This document shows positions 53,029 to 62,723 of a DNA stretch of 64,000 nt, piece by piece. Below the pieces are notes generated by a model. It worked only from the letters and a program-made list of their open reading frames with translations, ran no database searches and was not told where the DNA came from. The translations under genes and the position numbers were made by a program. The DNA comes from Chlorobiaceae bacterium (GTDB lineage Bacteria; Bacteroidota; Chlorobiia; Chlorobiales; Chlorobiaceae). Where the stretch lies: contig JABDHK010000029.1 of NCBI GenBank assembly GCA_012972835.1, positions 1 to 64,000 of the forward strand, written 5' to 3'. Every line of letters begins with the position of its first letter. Position 1 is the stretch's first letter.

Positions 53029-54750
53029 TCATGTGGTTACGACATGCTGCAACTCCCACATCCTCCGATAAAGCCCATCCACGGCCATCAGTTCACCGTG
53101 CACACCCTGCTCCACAATCTTCCCTTTCTCAAGCACAAGAATTCGGTCATACTGCTCCATTGCCTTTAACCGATGGGTAATCGTCATCAATGTTTTCCCT
53201 GCACTGATGGTGTTCAGTGTCTCTGTAACCTCTCGCTCCGTCACTCCGTCAAGGTTGGCGGTTGCTTCATCGAGAATCATGATCGGCGCACTCTGCAGCA
53301 GAATGCGGGCAATGGCGATGCGCTGGCGCTCTCCTCCGCTGAGTTTCATGCCGTGTTGTCCGCACCATTCATCAAGTTTTGAGGTAAAGTGGTCGAGTCC
53401 TGCGGCGGTAAGCGCTTTTTTGAGATCGTCGTCAGTGGCCTCTGGGCCGGCAAGGAGCAGATTTTCTCGGATTGTTTCGGCGAAAAGGTAGGTTCGCTGG
53501 GAAACAAGGGCAATGTTGCGGCGCAGCTCTTCGGGGTCGAAAAGGCTGATGTTGTGGCCGCCGATGGTGATGCTCCCTTCGTTGCTGTTCCAGAAGCGCA
53601 TGAAGAGGGAGGTTATGGTCGATTTTCCTGCACCGCTCGGACCCACGATGGCGATGTGCTCTCCAGGAAAAATGGTAAAGGAGAGGCGATCGAGCGCTTT
53701 CATGGAGCTTCCCGGGTAGGTGAAGCTGAGTTTTTCAATCTTGATAGTGTGCTCTTTTGAAGGAAAGGGCAGGGGGGTGACCGGTGCTGTGGTTTCCGGT
53801 TTGGCATCAAGGATTTCAAAGAGACGTTCTCCGGCGTGTTTGTCGGCTTCAAGATGTTTGACGGTGGCTGGCAGTGGGAGAAAAGGCTCAAACGATGCTA
53901 TAACGGCCAGGGTGATAACGGCGAGTGACATGCCATTCAGCCCTCCGATTGAAACGGCTGGAATCAGTGACCATAAAATAGCAATGACCGCGCCGTTCAT
54001 GAGCATACCGGTGAGTGAATCATGCATGCCCTCAATCAGTGCATTGTTTCTCTGAAGCATGAGCTTGCTTTTTTCCATAGAGCGCATCTCTGCAAGGTGA
54101 CCCGGAAGTTTTCCATAGAGCTGAAGTTCGCCAATGCCCTGAAAGAGATCAAGTGCAAGAATCTGCTGACTGGTTTTATGGTTCATGATTCCGACTGATA
54201 GTCCACGGCTTAACCACTTTGTAAGAAGCGGTACGCCGATGCCTGCAAGCAGATGGAACAGCAGGATAAGCATTGCTGCCTGCAGGGAGAAAGATCCAAG
54301 AAGGAACCACATCAGTGCAGCCACAAGCATTGCCGTCAGCGGTGGGCCGAGTACTCTTGTGTAGATATTTTCAAGGCTCTGGATGTCATCAACAATACGC
54401 TGAAGCAAGTCACCGCTTTTAAAGTGCATGAGTCGTGCCGGTGCAAGGGGTTCGATGGCGTCATAAAACCATAGCCTGAGTTTTGCAAGAATCTTGAAGG
54501 TGATGTTGTGGGAGATCAGCCGTTCGGCATAACGGAGCACTCCACGGGCCAGGCCGAAAACCCTTACCCCCAGGATGCTGAGTTCAAGAGTAGCCGCCGG
54601 CGGCTGCAGGGCTGCTTTTGCAATGATATAGCCGGCAGTCATAAGCAGTCCGATACCACTGCCGGTAGTCGCAAATCCAATAAGAGCTGCAAGCGCCATC
54701 CACCAGAAGTATGGCTTGACGAGGGTTGTAAGGCGGAAAAATATTTTCAA
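53029..54750 (-). CDS. cydC: CydC, cysteine/glutathione ABC exporter subunit
   Basis: CydDC is a heterodimeric exporter of thiols needed to assemble cytochrome bd and periplasmic c-type cytochromes. The 573-residue protein has six N-terminal membrane helices and an ATPase domain: Walker A GPSGAGKSTITSL (about 373-385), signature LSGGERQRIAIARILL near 481-496, Walker B IMILDEATANLDG near 502-514 and H-loop TITHRL. It overlaps the cydD stop by 4 nt. No cydAB is in the window, so the oxidase it serves must be elsewhere. Confidence 0.85.
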   Translation of the reverse strand: MKIFFRLTTLVKPYFWWMALAALIGFATTGSGIGLLMTAGYIIAKAALQPPAATLELSILGVRVFGLARGVLRYAERLISHNITFKILAKLRLWFYDAIEPLAPARLMHFKSGDLLQRIVDDIQSLENIYTRVLGPPLTAMLVAALMWFLLGSFSLQAAMLILLFHLLAGIGVPLLTKWLSRGLSVGIMNHKTSQQILALDLFQGIGELQLYGKLPGHLAEMRSMEKSKLMLQRNNALIEGMHDSLTGMLMNGAVIAILWSLIPAVSIGGLNGMSLAVITLAVIASFEPFLPLPATVKHLEADKHAGERLFEILDAKPETTAPVTPLPFPSKEHTIKIEKLSFTYPGSSMKALDRLSFTIFPGEHIAIVGPSGAGKSTITSLFMRFWNSNEGSITIGGHNISLFDPEELRRNIALVSQRTYLFAETIRENLLLAGPEATDDDLKKALTAAGLDHFTSKLDEWCGQHGMKLSGGERQRIAIARILLQSAPIMILDEATANLDGVTEREVTETLNTISAGKTLMTITHRLKAMEQYDRILVLEKGKIVEQGVHGELMAVDGLYRRMWELQHVVTT

Positions 54751-56486
54751 AGTGTGCTCTCCTGTTGCAGCAGTAATGCATCGTGATAGAAGCCTCCAGC
54801 ATTGAAAAGCTCCTCGTGTGTTCCGGATTGGGTAATTTTTCCCTGACTGATAACGATGATCTGGTCAGCAAGGCGTATGGTTTCGAGCCTGTGGGCAATG
54901 ATAACGGTTGTTCGCCCTTTCATAAGCTCCTCCATGGAGCTTCGGAGTGCGGCTTCAAGCTCCGGATCGGTATGTGAGGTTGGTTCATCGAGTATCAAAA
55001 GGGGAGCGTTTTTAAGAAATGCCCGTGCAAGAGCAACCCGCTGAGCCTCTCCTCCGCTCAGTCTTGATCCCTGTTCACCAATCATGGTCTCCAGTCCATT
55101 GGGAAGCAGGCTTACAAAGGTTGCAAGGCCGGTTTTTTTCAGTGCAGCGCTCATCTCCTCTTCCGAAGCATCCGGTCGCGCAAGAAGAATATTTTCTCTC
55201 AGGCTGGCGTTGAAAAGGTATGGGTGCTGTGGAACCCAGGATATCTGTCGGTGCCACTGCTCAAGGGGAATATCATGAATCGGGTTGTTGTTAATGGTTA
55301 TGCTGCCACTGCCTGGTTCCTGAAAGCGGAGAAGCAGATTGATCATCGTACTCTTTCCTGAGCCGCTTGGCCCTATCAGAGCGGTGGTTTTACCTTCGGG
55401 GATGGTAATGCTGATACCATCAAGCGCCGGACGGCTTGCTTCGGGATAGGTGTAAGAGAGATCGGTCAGTATAATGGGGTGTTTTCCCGCACTATCCTGC
55501 TTGATAAGACCTGTGGTATGCCTGGCAGCAGGAGATTCCTGGTCGAGGATTGCAAAGATCTCTTTTGAAGCGCTCACCCCCTCCATACCGGCATGAAACT
55601 TTGTGCCAAGCTGCCGCAGCGGGAGATAAAAGTCCGGTGTGAGCAGTAAAACAAAGAGAGCACTCTGAAAGGCAAGTTTGCCCTCCATGATACGGAGTCC
55701 AATGCCTACAGCAATGATTGCCGTGCCGAGGGTACCAATGAGTTCAAGCGTAAGGGAGGAGAGAAATGCGATTCTCAGCACCCGCATGGTTGCATGGCGG
55801 AATGTTTCCCCACTCTTTTCAATAGCGTCGCGCTGCATCCTGCCTTGCGCAAAGAGTTTCAGTGTCGGCAGCCCCTGCAGTACATCGAGGAAGAATCCGC
55901 TCATTCTGCTCATGGTTTTCCACTGCTTTTCAGTCATGGCACTTGCCGATTTCCCTATCACAATCATGAAAATGGGAATGAGTGGCGCTGATGCAAGCAG
56001 GATTGCGCCTGAAATCAAATCTCCAGGAAAGATGGCCGACACAATCAGGAGCGGTGTAAAAAGGGCAAAAAATATCTGCGGAATATACTGGCTATAGTAG
56101 GCATCGAGCGCTTCAACACCCTTGAGCAGAGTTGTGCTGAGACGTCCGCTTTGTACCGAACGGCTATAGATTGGACCGAGAGCGCCAACAGCCCCAATAA
56201 GTCGGCTGAATATTTTTTCACGGATTGCAATCGTTCCCCGGTTAGCTTCACTTTGGGATGCCCAGTTGAAAACCATGCGAAGCGTACTGAAGAGCGCAAA
56301 AAAACTGAGAAGAGGAAGAAGCTTTTCTATGCCGATTTTTTGTATAAAAGCGCTGTCAATGACTTTACTGAGATAAAATGCCTGGACAATCAGCATGACT
56401 GATGCAATACACCCTGAAATCAGAGAAAAAATAAATGGCGCTCGCTCTTCTTTAAGAAGCTGAAAAAGGCGCCGGTCAATATTCAT
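54747..56486 (-). CDS. cydD: CydD, cysteine/glutathione ABC exporter subunit
   Basis: Partner of CydC. The 579-residue protein has N-terminal membrane helices with SLISGCIASVMLIVQAFYLS, the coupling region EKQWKTMSRMSGFFLDVLQG LPTLK-type motif near 180-205, and an ATPase domain with Walker A GPSGSGKSTMINL near 371, signature RLSGGEAQRVALARAFL near 476 and Walker B LLILDEPTSHTDPE near 498. First gene of the pair, with a 290-nt upstream stretch that contains only a DUF4143-like relic. Confidence 0.85.
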   Translation of the reverse strand: MNIDRRLFQLLKEERAPFIFSLISGCIASVMLIVQAFYLSKVIDSAFIQKIGIEKLLPLLSFFALFSTLRMVFNWASQSEANRGTIAIREKIFSRLIGAVGALGPIYSRSVQSGRLSTTLLKGVEALDAYYSQYIPQIFFALFTPLLIVSAIFPGDLISGAILLASAPLIPIFMIVIGKSASAMTEKQWKTMSRMSGFFLDVLQGLPTLKLFAQGRMQRDAIEKSGETFRHATMRVLRIAFLSSLTLELIGTLGTAIIAVGIGLRIMEGKLAFQSALFVLLLTPDFYLPLRQLGTKFHAGMEGVSASKEIFAILDQESPAARHTTGLIKQDSAGKHPIILTDLSYTYPEASRPALDGISITIPEGKTTALIGPSGSGKSTMINLLLRFQEPGSGSITINNNPIHDIPLEQWHRQISWVPQHPYLFNASLRENILLARPDASEEEMSAALKKTGLATFVSLLPNGLETMIGEQGSRLSGGEAQRVALARAFLKNAPLLILDEPTSHTDPELEAALRSSMEELMKGRTTVIIAHRLETIRLADQIIVISQGKITQSGTHEELFNAGGFYHDALLLQQESTL

Positions 56487-56577
56487 GATTCATACTTGAA
56501 CGTTTTTTTGAAAAGGGGTAGTATTGTACATAATAAAAGGATTTGATGCAATGGGGTGAGCTGTATAGGAATGGTTA

Positions 56578-56754
56578 TTGAGGCCTATGAGTTCCCGGGG
56601 GGACACAAATACAATGCTCTATTCAACGCCAGTGTCCTTCATCCCGGCCTTATTGAAAACAATGTTTAGTTTTCTGCTCAAGGGGATTTTATCGTCAAGT
56701 CAGAGTACGCCTTTGAAATAGGGGGGAAAGGGAATGTGTATTTTTAGTGCAAAT
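56578..56754 (+). pseudogene. DUF4143-type AAA ATPase, C-terminal relic
   Basis: Translation from 56578 gives YEFPGGHKYNALFNASVLHP then LIENNV and a stop, continued in the same frame by FSAQGDFIVKSEYAFEIGGK and another stop. The second part matches the DFlv..kytfEIGGK end of DUF4143/AAA_14 ATPases. No start, no ATPase domain. A short decayed tail of such a gene is the best explanation; the first part is less certain. Confidence 0.4.
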
Positions 56755-56777
56755 TGCCTTATATCAAACTGTAGCAT

Positions 56778-57074
56778 TTAGTCTCTATCCAGCCAGATGG
56801 ACGGATCTCTGCGGCCATGAAATACTGCCAAGACAACGATACGATGTTATTCCAAACTAAAATAAACGCTGAACGGAAACCGTTTAGCAACAACGCGCCG
56901 AATGTCCTTGTGAACAATGGCAAACTGGAGAGGGTGTTCAGATGCAGCGATACACAACTGCTCAATTTCAGTAATAAACTCTCTTCCCAAGCCAATGCGC
57001 TTGCTTTCGTACCACGCACTTGCTTCGCTGAACTCAGCGCTGGCAGCACGATGAAATGAGATGAACAGTCTCAT
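56778..57074 (-). pseudogene. ParE/RelE-family toxin with in-frame stop
   Basis: The frame encodes FHRAASAEFSEASAWYESKR then LGREFITEIEQLCIAASEHP and KRFPFSVYFSLE, where a TAA follows (protein of 75 residues). Reading straight on in the same frame gives HRIVVLAVFHGRRDPSIWLD and a stop at 56778-56780, which is exactly the conserved C-terminal strand (VLAVFHGRRDP) of the family. So a single nonsense codon splits the toxin gene. The start overlaps its antitoxin by 4 nt. The truncated protein lacks conserved residues of the C-terminal strand and is probably inactive. Confidence 0.75.
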
Positions 57075-57298
57075 TGCTTGACTTTGGCAAGAGCGGCAGC
57101 TTTAACTTCATCCCAGCCAATAACATCATTTGGATTTGCAACATGGTCTGCAATGCGGCGGTCAAGTTCAGTTATTTGTGCATCTGTCAACGATGGCGCA
57201 GCATCTCGACTAACTATGCCATTCCAGATTGCCTCAACGAGTTCCATCTGCTCGTTAACGTCGAGCATACTTGCTTGTTGTAAAAGTTGTGTGTTCAT
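57071..57298 (-). CDS. Addiction-module antitoxin (Unstab_antitox family) of the ParE-like toxin
   Basis: A 75-residue protein, MNTQLLQQASMLDVNEQMEL to EAIWNGIVSRDAAPSLTDAQ, ending in AALAKVKQ, matching the PF09720-type antitoxins that precede ParE/RelE toxins. The ATG at 57296-57298 is preferred to the longer frame to 57367. It overlaps the toxin start by 4 nt. The antitoxin is intact although its toxin has an internal stop. Confidence 0.8.
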   Translation of the reverse strand: MNTQLLQQASMLDVNEQMELVEAIWNGIVSRDAAPSLTDAQITELDRRIADHVANPNDVIGWDEVKAAALAKVKQ

Positions 57299-57430
57299 GG
57301 TCGCAAGAAAGTTAATAACAGCGTATGCTTTCAAAAAAGGTATACAATATTTGATTATTTTTCGCAAATACCTCTGCTTTTCGATGGGAGGTGCAAAGCA
57401 GTATGTTGGTAACTGTTCATACTGCGCTCT

Positions 57431-58108
57431 TCATATCTCAAGTGTTGCACCATAGACTTTCAACCAAGCCACCTGTTTTTGATAATCAGGATAGTATTTG
57501 TCAACCTCATTCCAGAATTCGGCATTATGCCTTTTGTGTTTGAAGTGACACAATTCATGGACAATCAGGTAATCAATCACGCTTGCTGGAGCCATCATCA
57601 CTTTCCAGTGGAAATTGACTTTGCGCTTTATATCAGAACAGGAGGCCCATCTGCTCTTTAATTCCAGCACTGATATCTCTTCAATGGTTAGTCCCATCAT
57701 TTCAGCGTACTTATTGGCGCGAGGTGAAATAAACTTGTAGCCGCGCTTCCGGTAAAACTCTTTGAACAAGCCGTCAAGCGTTACACTTGACTTTTCCGGT
57801 GCATAAAAATAACGGCCTTTGAATGCGATTTCTTTTGTCTCTGCGCTGTATTGCAGGTAGTAATTCCTGCCCAAATAGAGAAACGATTGCCCGTTTACCG
57901 GCTCACGCTTTGTTGCATGTTCGTTCAACAGCTCCCGCTTAGCTCGATATTTGTGGATTTTATACTCATTCGCCTTGAGAATATCGTTGATGGTCTGTTC
58001 AGTGGTGTTTTCAGGCACAAGCAGAGAGAGAGAGCCGTCACGCTCCAGGTATATGCTGGCGGTCTTTCTCTTGCTGTGTTTGACAGCTATCTTGTATGCA
58101 GAGGTCAT
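57431..58108 (-). CDS. YgjP-like M48-type metallopeptidase (DUF45)
   Basis: A 225-residue protein with an N-terminal beta-rich part and the zinc-protease motif LIVHELCHFKHKRHNAEFW (about 183-201), that is HExxH plus a downstream His. ELKSRWASCSDIKRKVNFHW near 149-168 is also conserved in the family. Members are habitually encoded next to type I restriction hsdR genes, as here, where its start overlaps the hsdR stop by 4 nt. Its role in restriction control is unknown. Confidence 0.88.
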   Translation of the reverse strand: MTSAYKIAVKHSKRKTASIYLERDGSLSLLVPENTTEQTINDILKANEYKIHKYRAKRELLNEHATKREPVNGQSFLYLGRNYYLQYSAETKEIAFKGRYFYAPEKSSVTLDGLFKEFYRKRGYKFISPRANKYAEMMGLTIEEISVLELKSRWASCSDIKRKVNFHWKVMMAPASVIDYLIVHELCHFKHKRHNAEFWNEVDKYYPDYQKQVAWLKVYGATLEI

Positions 58109-61100
58109 GAATTGCGAATCTCTGTTTCCCGTTTATCGGCGAGGATGATTACTTCGGCGGTAAGGTGTGCCGCTTGCGCTTTTATGGAATCAATACCGCA
58201 ATAATCAAGCTCGTCGCGAACATCACTATCAAGTTGTCGTCGCTCATTAAATTTTTGCCAGCAATTTGGAATCATGAGAAACTCTTTGATTCGGGCATAG
58301 AGCAGCTCTGAAATTTGGCCGATATTGCCCGTTACTTCGGGGTTTGTTTTGTCGATACCACCATGCAGCAGCAGGAGTTCAAAAAATGGAATGACATTTG
58401 GCGAAACAATACTCGCCTCCTCTTTTCGCCCCTCACCGATAGCAAGTCGCAAATTGGAAAGTTCTGAAACCATAACATCCCAATGCTCTTTGTGGGCGTC
58501 AAGTATTCGTTGCAGGCGCTCATTGAACACGGTATAGAGTGCCGGGTCTTTGTCCATGTTGACTTTAATATGCCAGCGGATAGCATGTTCCATCTCTGAA
58601 GCCCTGGCTTTGCCTGTTTTATTGTGTGCGTCAAGAGTTTTGGGAAAATCCTCAGATAACAGCATGACCGGGGGGATTCTGGGGTTTATTCCTTTTGACT
58701 CCAGATACTTGTCAATCAATTTCCTCACCTTTGCACCGGCCCACTTCAAATCAAGAGTTTCATCCTTGTACCGGTCGCGCATACGCATCAACAGGTACCC
58801 CATCCGTTTGGCTGGCACATAGTACTCTTTTGCCATTGACGCATTGAAAAGCAGGTCAAGACTGTCGAAAAACGCCTTGATGTAGGTATCGAACTGTGCA
58901 CGAAACTTTACCTCAGCGCCCAGTGCCACGCACTTCTCAACAAGCTCCCACTCCTCCTCTGCATCAACCATTTTCTGGTGTACAAATCGCTCAATCTGCT
59001 TGACGCCATAGTCCAGAAACAACTGAAGCAAGCGGCGGAACCGGGACTCAAGCACCGGAATCTCCTTATCCAGCCCCCTGAAGTAAACACTTAAATCTTC
59101 AAACTCTTGCTCGTCAGTTGCCGTATAGATAGCGAGAGCCGCCTTCAAGTGAGAGGCAATGCCGAAATAATCAACAACAATGCCATGCTCCTTCACATAG
59201 CCGCTTTTCATCACCTTGGTTCGATTGACACGCGCAATTGCCTGCATCAGGTCATGTTCGCGCAGATTTTTATCCAGATACATGGCCTGCTCAACCGGAG
59301 CATCAAAACCGGTCAGCAGGCGGTCGCACACACAGAGAATGGCCACGCCGGATTCCGGCTTGTCGTAGTTGAAGTCTTTTTTGAAGCTCTCGATGGCATC
59401 CATCTCAATGGCTTCTCTACGCGCCCTGGTGATGTAGCCAAGTTCGTTGTTGTCTGACATGGTTACCACGGCGCATACTTTCAGGAACTGCATCTGCTTG
59501 AGCAGCTCTTCATCGCGTTCACTTGAGAGTTTTAACAGCTCTTTTTCAATCCGCACCTTGATTGCCTCCTCAAGCTCGTATTTGTAGCGACATGCCGCCA
59601 CAATCGAGGTGGCCACAACCTGCGCTTTCAAACCGTTGGGAAGCACTTCCTCGGTGTAGTGCTCAATAATATCTTCGGCAATTTTCTTGATGCGATCTTT
59701 CGATTCAAGATAGGCGGTCATGGTGCCAAAGCGCTTTTGAATCTCCTGCCGCTCCTCCTCTGACCGTTCACGGAACATATCCTCGAACTCCTGCTTGAAG
59801 AGCTCCTTGTTGAGAATCTGGTCTTTACTGGTGCGCCCAATGTAGAGGATATCAACGGTAGCCCGGTCGGCAACCGACTCATGCATCTTGTAGGTGTCGA
59901 TGGGAGTGCCAAACCGCTCGTAGGTGGTCTGTTTGTGCCGTTCGGTCAACAGAGGCGTGCCGGTAAAGGCAATTTTGACCGCATTGGGAAAGCCGATAAA
60001 GAGGTTATCGCCCATATCGCCGCCTTGCGTACGGTGCGCTTCGTCTATCAACAAGAGAATGCGTTCGCTGACATTGATGGTCTTGAACGCTTCAAATTTT
60101 GGGACAATGCCGCTGGCAATAAGCGACTGAGCTGAAACGCCATTTTGGGCAAGAAACTTGTGCAGCATCACCATGTTCAAGTTCGACGTGGTCGTCTTCA
60201 GCTTGTCAAGGTCGCGGCGGTGATCGATGATGGTAACACTTTCGCCAGTATTCGCTGCGGTTTCGGAAAGCTGATCCTCCAGATCGTTCCGGTCATTGAC
60301 CATGATGATCTTGTAATCCTTGAGGTCGTCACTATCCCGCAGCTTTTTAACCAGAAAAACCATGGTGAGTGACTTCCCTGACCCCTGGGTATGCCAGACA
60401 ACACCGCTTTTTTCAAAGGGAGTTTTGCCGGTTCGGAGGCGCTCAACAATTTTACCCACGGCACGATACTGCGGGTAGCGACTGACAATCTTTACCAGCT
60501 CACCCCTTTTGATTTCCATGAAGAGGGTAAAGTTCTTGAGAATATCGAGCAGAATGGCTTTGTTGAGCATCCCGAGAATCAGCACCTCCTGCCGCTCTTC
60601 ATCAGGCTTTACCTGAACCGTCCGATACACTTCCGGGAAAATGTCTTTCCAGTTCAGATAATGGTCAAACTCGCCGGTAATGGTGCCGAATCGCGCCTCG
60701 GTGCCGTGCGTGATAATGCTGAAAAGGTTGGGATGAAACAGCTTCTCTTCGCCCTCTTTAACGCCATACTCATCATCGCGGGTGTTGGCGTAGCGGCTGA
60801 TCTGAATAAAGGCTTCGCTCAAGGGCTCCGCCACATCGTTGTCTTTGCACTCGATGACCACGACAGGGAGACCATTGACAAAAAGCACGATATCAGGGAT
60901 GATGGCGTTGCGGCTCGCTCCGGGGGTATCAATGCGGAACTGGTTGATGGCAATAAAGCTGTTTCGCTCAGGATTGCGAAAATCAATCAAACGCACCAGC
61001 GGGCTCTGTTCACCGGTCAGCTCGTTGAGGCTGGCTGTCGTGTTTTTTGTGAGCAGCTCATGGATGGTTTTGTTGGCCTGAAGAAGCCCAACGCCGGGTT

Positions 61101-61437
61101 GAGTCATCACTTCACGCACAACATCGTCAATCTGCTTTTCGGTGAGCCACGGGCGGCCATCATCAGTCAGGTTGATTCGCTTCAGAGAGTCGCGGAACTC
61201 TTTGGTGAGAATGGTCTCCCTGAAATGGTCGCGCTTGCTTATTGCCGGGTCTTGGGGGATGCCGTAAGACGATGCATGGTTCTTGCCATAAACACCTTTT
61301 TGCTCGGCAGCTATGGGATATTCTGTTCCGGCTATTTCAGAACAGTACGATGATGCCTCATTGTGGTTTATCACTTCCCAGCCGAGCTGGTGAAGTTTAT
61401 CGAGGAAAGGGCGTTCGACGTTGGTGTATTCGGACAT
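58105..61437 (-). CDS. hsdR: Type I restriction enzyme R subunit HsdR
   Basis: A 1110-residue DNA translocase/nuclease. The N-terminal nuclease site is IPDIVLFVNGLPVVVIECKD (about 179-198), PD-ExK type. Walker A lies in VVWHTQGSGKSLTMVFL (about 344-360), the DEAH box in LLLIDEAHRTQGG near 460, motif III IAFTGTPLL near 486 and motif VI IARVNRTK near 737. The C-terminus is helical and should bind HsdM/HsdS. Full length, no stops. Its ATG overlaps the hsdS stop (TAATG). hsdM is not in the window. Confidence 0.95.
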   Translation of the reverse strand: MSEYTNVERPFLDKLHQLGWEVINHNEASSYCSEIAGTEYPIAAEQKGVYGKNHASSYGIPQDPAISKRDHFRETILTKEFRDSLKRINLTDDGRPWLTEKQIDDVVREVMTQPGVGLLQANKTIHELLTKNTTASLNELTGEQSPLVRLIDFRNPERNSFIAINQFRIDTPGASRNAIIPDIVLFVNGLPVVVIECKDNDVAEPLSEAFIQISRYANTRDDEYGVKEGEEKLFHPNLFSIITHGTEARFGTITGEFDHYLNWKDIFPEVYRTVQVKPDEERQEVLILGMLNKAILLDILKNFTLFMEIKRGELVKIVSRYPQYRAVGKIVERLRTGKTPFEKSGVVWHTQGSGKSLTMVFLVKKLRDSDDLKDYKIIMVNDRNDLEDQLSETAANTGESVTIIDHRRDLDKLKTTTSNLNMVMLHKFLAQNGVSAQSLIASGIVPKFEAFKTINVSERILLLIDEAHRTQGGDMGDNLFIGFPNAVKIAFTGTPLLTERHKQTTYERFGTPIDTYKMHESVADRATVDILYIGRTSKDQILNKELFKQEFEDMFRERSEEERQEIQKRFGTMTAYLESKDRIKKIAEDIIEHYTEEVLPNGLKAQVVATSIVAACRYKYELEEAIKVRIEKELLKLSSERDEELLKQMQFLKVCAVVTMSDNNELGYITRARREAIEMDAIESFKKDFNYDKPESGVAILCVCDRLLTGFDAPVEQAMYLDKNLREHDLMQAIARVNRTKVMKSGYVKEHGIVVDYFGIASHLKAALAIYTATDEQEFEDLSVYFRGLDKEIPVLESRFRRLLQLFLDYGVKQIERFVHQKMVDAEEEWELVEKCVALGAEVKFRAQFDTYIKAFFDSLDLLFNASMAKEYYVPAKRMGYLLMRMRDRYKDETLDLKWAGAKVRKLIDKYLESKGINPRIPPVMLLSEDFPKTLDAHNKTGKARASEMEHAIRWHIKVNMDKDPALYTVFNERLQRILDAHKEHWDVMVSELSNLRLAIGEGRKEEASIVSPNVIPFFELLLLHGGIDKTNPEVTGNIGQISELLYARIKEFLMIPNCWQKFNERRQLDSDVRDELDYCGIDSIKAQAAHLTAEVIILADKRETEIRNS

Positions 61438-62723
61438 TATTGCGCCTCCGCTTTTTCTTCTTCATATTTTACCCGGACTTTGCCGGTGAGAAGGTCGGAC
61501 ATGAGAGCGGATTTGAGTGCCATATTTTTTTGCAAGACTTTTATTTCATGCTCTTCCAAGGTATGTATTGTTTTCAATTTGCTTGCGATAGCACATTGTT
61601 CAACATAGCATGGCTTTTGTACTATAATTGAGTTAATCTTGGTAAGAGTTAATCGAGTTATAGCATTGCCTGACATCAAATCAGTCATGACTTGTTGAAG
61701 TTGAGGGGAAAATAGGGTGTAAAAAAGAAAGTAATTATGATATATGATTTCATCACAGCGTAATAACGCCACACTCGAAAGCAGAGAAAATTCCTCTTTA
61801 ATATTATTGAATGCTACATTCCCTGTGTTTGCACCATCTTTCGTCAGCAAAACATCTCCAAATTTAACATCGCATCTTTTGTATATGTCAACATGCTCTT
61901 GTTCTGAAATCCATCCAACATTCATCATATCAAGATATCCAAACCTTATGTTCTTTGATGTAACATACATGTATGGACCGATTGTTGTTTGCGGAGAGAA
62001 ATGAGTGCCGTCTTGAATTTTAATGCACGCATTCTCTAATTTCACTATCTCCCACTCCTTCGGCACCCAGCCCAGCTCACTCTGCTTATACAACTCCGGT
62101 GCATCTTCATACCTCGGTCTCAGTTTTCCTGTTTTCATGTCAATGCCACGGGTAAAGAGGTCGCGCATCATGCCGGACTTGATTGCTTTGTACTTGGCAA
62201 TGGCCGCCTCGGTCTTTTCGATTACCGCGTCAACGGTGGAGAGAATACGAGCAATTTTGCGCTGTTCGGCAAGGGATGTGGGGACATTGAAAGAAAGCTT
62301 CTCGATATCGCTTTTGGAGATTTCTGCAAATGTTGAGCCACTGCCGAAGCGTTTGAAATAATCTATGTGTAATAGAAAATTATAGTAATGAAATTCAGCA
62401 TCCTGTTGCGGATAAAGTTTGAATGATTTGCATCCTTGGTTGGTTGTAAAATCATTTGTTGGTATAGCAAAATATCCAATAGGAGCACGGGATGACATTA
62501 CAACATTATTCGCAGGGATCAATCCCGTGGAAGAATTTCCAAGACCCAATTTTGAAATCTTTCGAATAGTTGACTTTAAATATCTCGAATGAAGTTTGCT
62601 CAGGTCAACAGGTGTAACCCATTCAATATCACCATCCCAATACTCGCCTATACTTGTTGCAGGGGTAGAACCAGAAATAACATCAGTAAATTCTGGAACC
62701 GTTAATGTTTTCCACTCACTCAT
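61437..62723 (-). CDS. hsdS: Type I restriction specificity subunit HsdS
   Basis: A protein of about 428 residues with two target-recognition domains, each followed by a long helix: IEKLSFNVPTSLAEQRKIAR then STVDAVIEKTEAAIAKYKAI after the first, and a weaker KLKTIHTLEEHEIKVLQKNM after the second. The linker LFTRGIDMKTGKLRPRYEDA is typical. The start is taken at ATG 62721-62723 (MSEWKTL). Upstream, the methylase gene expected next to it is missing and a truncated DUF1016 gene abuts directly. Confidence 0.92.
   Translation of the reverse strand: MSEWKTLTVPEFTDVISGSTPATSIGEYWDGDIEWVTPVDLSKLHSRYLKSTIRKISKLGLGNSSTGLIPANNVVMSSRAPIGYFAIPTNDFTTNQGCKSFKLYPQQDAEFHYYNFLLHIDYFKRFGSGSTFAEISKSDIEKLSFNVPTSLAEQRKIARILSTVDAVIEKTEAAIAKYKAIKSGMMRDLFTRGIDMKTGKLRPRYEDAPELYKQSELGWVPKEWEIVKLENACIKIQDGTHFSPQTTIGPYMYVTSKNIRFGYLDMMNVGWISEQEHVDIYKRCDVKFGDVLLTKDGANTGNVAFNNIKEEFSLLSSVALLRCDEIIYHNYFLFYTLFSPQLQQVMTDLMSGNAITRLTLTKINSIIVQKPCYVEQCAIASKLKTIHTLEEHEIKVLQKNMALKSALMSDLLTGKVRVKYEEEKAEAQ

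Noticed and set aside
60391-61353. A 320-codon open frame on the + strand
   Set aside because: It lies wholly opposite the HsdR coding sequence, has no family features, and reflects codon bias of the real gene.
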